Source: Sphingomonas sp. JUb134
GTDB taxonomy: Bacteria; Pseudomonadota; Alphaproteobacteria; Sphingomonadales; Sphingomonadaceae
Length of the DNA stretch: 64,000 nucleotides
NCBI RefSeq assembly: GCF_004341505.2
Contig: NZ_SLYP02000001.1
Location: 3,062,501-3,126,500 of the forward strand
Direction: 5' to 3'
Both the position numbers and the translations under genes were made by a program. Position 1 is the stretch's first letter. Every line of letters begins with the position of its first letter. The notes below the pieces were generated by a model. The model was not told the origin of the DNA. It saw nothing but the letters and a program-made list of their open reading frames with translations, and did not search any database. This document shows, one piece after another, positions 62,091-64,000 of the stretch.

Positions 62091-62819
62091 TTACCGGCAC
62101 GCCCGCCACCCCATCGCCCCCCGCCGCGCCTGGTCCAGGTGGAGGTGGTCGCGGTGCGCGGCGTTGTAGTCGGGCGACAGCACGGTCGAGAACAGGCCGC
62201 AGGCGCCATCCCGCACCTCGCGCAGGAACGCGGCGCGCTCTCCCTCGCCCTTCCAGTCCCCGACCACCGTAACCCGCTTGCCGTTCGCAAGCACGAAGCC
62301 GGCGACGTCCAGCGCATTGGCCGCGGCATGCTCGCTCCAGTCCCCGCTCGATCGGCCGTACATGCGCCGGCAGTTGTAGCTTCCGAAATGCTCGATGCGC
62401 ACGACCGCGCTGTCGAAGTGCCGGCGCGCGGCCGGCTGCACCACCTGCCACTCCCACATCGCAAGCGCGGCCGCGACCGGGCAGGACGTGCCCACGTCGC
62501 GGGGCGCAAAGCGGATCGCGCGCGCGCCTCCCGCGGTCAGCCGCACGCCGTCGGCATAGCCGCACTGGCCCGACACCAGCGGCGCGAGCGGCAGATAGTG
62601 CACGCCCGCCTGCTCCAGCAGCTGCCGGCACTTGGGGAAATCGTCCGCAAGCCCGGCCAGCTTGCGCCCGGTGAACATCCCGACCGGCTCGCTCAGGTCG
62701 AGCGGCCGCCACGGCAGGTCCTGGGGGCGGCTGCGGACCAGCGCATAGATCGCAAAGCCGATCGCGAGCAGCACCAGCCCCCACAGGATTACCCGCGTCG
62801 CCTGCCGCACGCGGTTCAT
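62091..62819 (-). CDS. Extensin-like C-terminal domain protein
   Basis: This is a 242-residue protein. One N-terminal helix (RVILWGLVLLAIGFAIYALV) anchors an extensin-like domain: CRQLLEQAGVHYLPL, GQCGYADGVRLTAGG, GTSCPVAAALAMWEW, EHFGSYNCRRMYG and NAAHRDHLHLDQ. The last His-Asp-His cluster resembles a peptidase metal site (VanY-like), which suggests a cell-wall role, but function is unproven. It overlaps the NUDIX stop by four bases. Confidence 0.8.
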   Translation of the reverse strand: MNRVRQATRVILWGLVLLAIGFAIYALVRSRPQDLPWRPLDLSEPVGMFTGRKLAGLADDFPKCRQLLEQAGVHYLPLAPLVSGQCGYADGVRLTAGGARAIRFAPRDVGTSCPVAAALAMWEWQVVQPAARRHFDSAVVRIEHFGSYNCRRMYGRSSGDWSEHAAANALDVAGFVLANGKRVTVVGDWKGEGERAAFLREVRDGACGLFSTVLSPDYNAAHRDHLHLDQARRGAMGWRACR

Positions 62820-63559
62820 CGGCGGTGCGCTTTGGCCAGCGGCTCGGCGGTGACGGGATAGCCGAGATCGTCGGGGATGCAGAGCTGGTCGATGCCGTCG
62901 CGCCGCTCGATCCAGGGGGTGATGGTGCGCACCGGATAAGCGGCCGCATGCGCCGCCGCCGCCGCGAAGCTCCCAAGCGTCGCCAGCCGCTCGAGCACCC
63001 GCCGCGTCGGGAAGATCAGGTGCGCGCGTCCAGCCTCCGCATCGGCCAGGACCTGCGCCGCGCCCGCCCAGAAGGCGCGCGCCGTCTCGGTCCCGTCTTC
63101 CACGGGTGTCGGCGCATCCTCGGGCGCCGCTGCCAGGAAGAAGTGCGTGTCGAACAGGCGCGCGACCAGCCGCTCCGGCTGCCAACGCGCAAAGGGCACC
63201 AACCGCTCCGGCGCGATGCGATGGCGTCCCAGCACCGCCGACAGCGGCTCGCCCGCATGCAGCCGCGCCCGCATCGCCTGGAGGTCGCCCGTGTCCGGCT
63301 GCGGATCGAGCCCCACCGCCAGCCCGACTTCCTCGATCGTCTCGCGGATCGCCGCCGCCTTCGCCGCCACCGCTGCATCGCCAAGCTCGGTCGCGAAGGC
63401 GACGTCGCCGGGATCAATCCGGCCACCGGGGAATACCAGCGCACCGCCTGCGAACGCCATCTGCGCCGACCGCTCGACCATCAGCAACTCGGGCGCGCCC
63501 GGCGCGTCGCGCATCACGATCAGCGTCGCGGCGGGGATCGGCTGGGGCAGGTCGGGCAT
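62816..63559 (-). CDS. NUDIX hydrolase
   Basis: The 247-residue protein contains a Nudix box with an insertion: PGGRIDPGDVAF followed by AAIRETIEEVGLAVG. The rest resembles the NUDT19/CoA-pyrophosphatase type. It cleaves nucleoside diphosphate-linked compounds; the substrate is unknown. The ATG at 63559 (PDLPQPIPAATLIVMRDA) is chosen because earlier in-frame codons lack similarity. It is divergent from the last gene of the window. Confidence 0.83.
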   Translation of the reverse strand: MPDLPQPIPAATLIVMRDAPGAPELLMVERSAQMAFAGGALVFPGGRIDPGDVAFATELGDAAVAAKAAAIRETIEEVGLAVGLDPQPDTGDLQAMRARLHAGEPLSAVLGRHRIAPERLVPFARWQPERLVARLFDTHFFLAAAPEDAPTPVEDGTETARAFWAGAAQVLADAEAGRAHLIFPTRRVLERLATLGSFAAAAAHAAAYPVRTITPWIERRDGIDQLCIPDDLGYPVTAEPLAKAHRR

Positions 63560-63744
63560 GATGGGCAGCGTCTTCTTGAGGGCGCCGGCGCGGCCGCTCC
63601 GCCTATCCACGGGAGCGATGGGCGAGGCAAGCACCTCCGGGATGGAAGCAATCCGCACGTCCTCACAGAGGGCCTGCGCAGGGACCGGACCATAACGGTG
63701 CGGCCATCTTGCCTGTTCCGGCCAGCCTGCGACCACCTGCGGCC

Positions 63745-64000
63745 ATGGATGCGATGTTCGAGCGGGTGGAGGAATTGGCAGAGCGGGTGCGGCACACCGT
63801 CACCCCGCTCGCCGATCTGTCGGGTGGCTACGCGCTGCTGGACTTTCCGGATTATTCCAACGTGGGCGACAGCCTCATCTGGCTGGGGGAACTCGCCTTC
63901 TTCGATCGCGCGGCCGCGCAGCCGCCCGGCTATGTGAGCACCATCCACGGCTTCGATCTCGACGCGCTGCTTCGACGTGTGCCGGACGGGCCGGTGTTCC
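63745..64000 (+). CDS. Polysaccharide pyruvyl transferase-like protein, 5' part (cut by window end)
   Basis: An open frame from ATG 63745 runs off the window after 85 codons. It includes LLDFPDYSNVGDSLIWLGEL near residues 35-54, which matches the start of ExoV/PssK-type polysaccharide pyruvyl transferases (NVGDS-type motif). These add pyruvate ketals to exopolysaccharide sugars. The rest of the gene lies outside, so function is tentative. A 185-bp divergent region separates it from the NUDIX gene. Confidence 0.7.
   Translation, partial: MDAMFERVEELAERVRHTVTPLADLSGGYALLDFPDYSNVGDSLIWLGELAFFDRAAAQPPGYVSTIHGFDLDALLRRVPDGPVF

Overview
The window reads as a chromosomal segment of a GC-rich alphaproteobacterium, most likely Sphingomonas or a close relative (Sphingomonadaceae). 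The support is a MucR/Ros-type regulator, an alphaproteobacterial SspB, an ATP12-type F1 chaperone, DUF2585, a hisB-YciI-hisH-hisA-hisF cluster, very tight gene packing with ATGA/GTGA start-stop overlaps, and many GTG/TTG starts. The assignment rests on recognising protein families by eye; no search was run. No rRNA, tRNA or CRISPR array was recognised.

Layout. 0-1.1 kb: a Gfo/Idh/MocA oxidoreductase. 1.1-3.3 kb: a nested transposon, an IS5-family element (about 0.84 kb) whose transposase gene is split by a complete IS110/IS1111-type element that probably carries a guide RNA. 3.3-4.8 kb: a cysteine-free MucR and an AlkB dioxygenase. 4.85-15.5 kb: an eight-gene chemosensory operon (CheW, CheR-TPR, CheW, MCP, CheA-REC, CheB and two hybrid histidine kinases) that matches the Wsp gene set but lacks a diguanylate cyclase. 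15.7-19.5 kb: an L,D-transpeptidase-like protein, glutamine-dependent NAD synthetase and an MpaB-type oxygenase. 19.6-22 kb: glutathione-dependent formaldehyde detoxification. 22.1-24.1 kb: a CocE-type esterase/peptidase. 24.2-29.8 kb: a caa3-type cytochrome oxidase operon ending in a triheme cytochrome. 29.8-33 kb: AhpF, AhpC and a Crp/Fnr regulator, with an elaborate folded element between ahpC and ahpF. 33.2-37.4 kb: a DUF4336 protein, a FadR-type regulator with a visible operator, and a divergent aldose epimerase/glycoside hydrolase pair. 37.5-41.4 kb: a lipoprotein, then crcB-rluC-HAD-small membrane protein-ATP12. 41.5-46.7 kb: an MFS transporter, gmk, small membrane proteins, fumC and sspB. 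46.8-51 kb: histidine biosynthesis (hisB, hisH, hisA, hisF, hisE) with YciI and HIT proteins. 51-64 kb: an amino-acid permease, a PfkB kinase, queG, an ABC-2 exporter, msrB, a CHAP protein, an AlkZ-like glycosylase, an extensin-like protein, a NUDIX hydrolase, and the start of a pyruvyl-transferase-like gene cut by the window end.

How the genes work together. The chemosensory proteins form a complete sensor-adaptor-kinase-methylation set whose probable outputs are the two C-terminal hybrid kinases. The oxidase genes encode the CuA subunit, a fused subunit I+III, a CtaG-like assembly factor and an electron-carrying cytochrome. AdhC and FghA are consecutive steps of formaldehyde oxidation. AhpC and AhpF form the alkyl hydroperoxide reductase pair.

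Non-coding structure is the richest unexplained layer: an approximately 87-bp two-hairpin repeat occurs three times (plus one half copy), an almost perfect three-way-junction element lies between ahpC and ahpF, a 98-bp long-stem inverted repeat follows fumC, and short repeats of both IS1111 junctions lie inside that element's own non-coding region.
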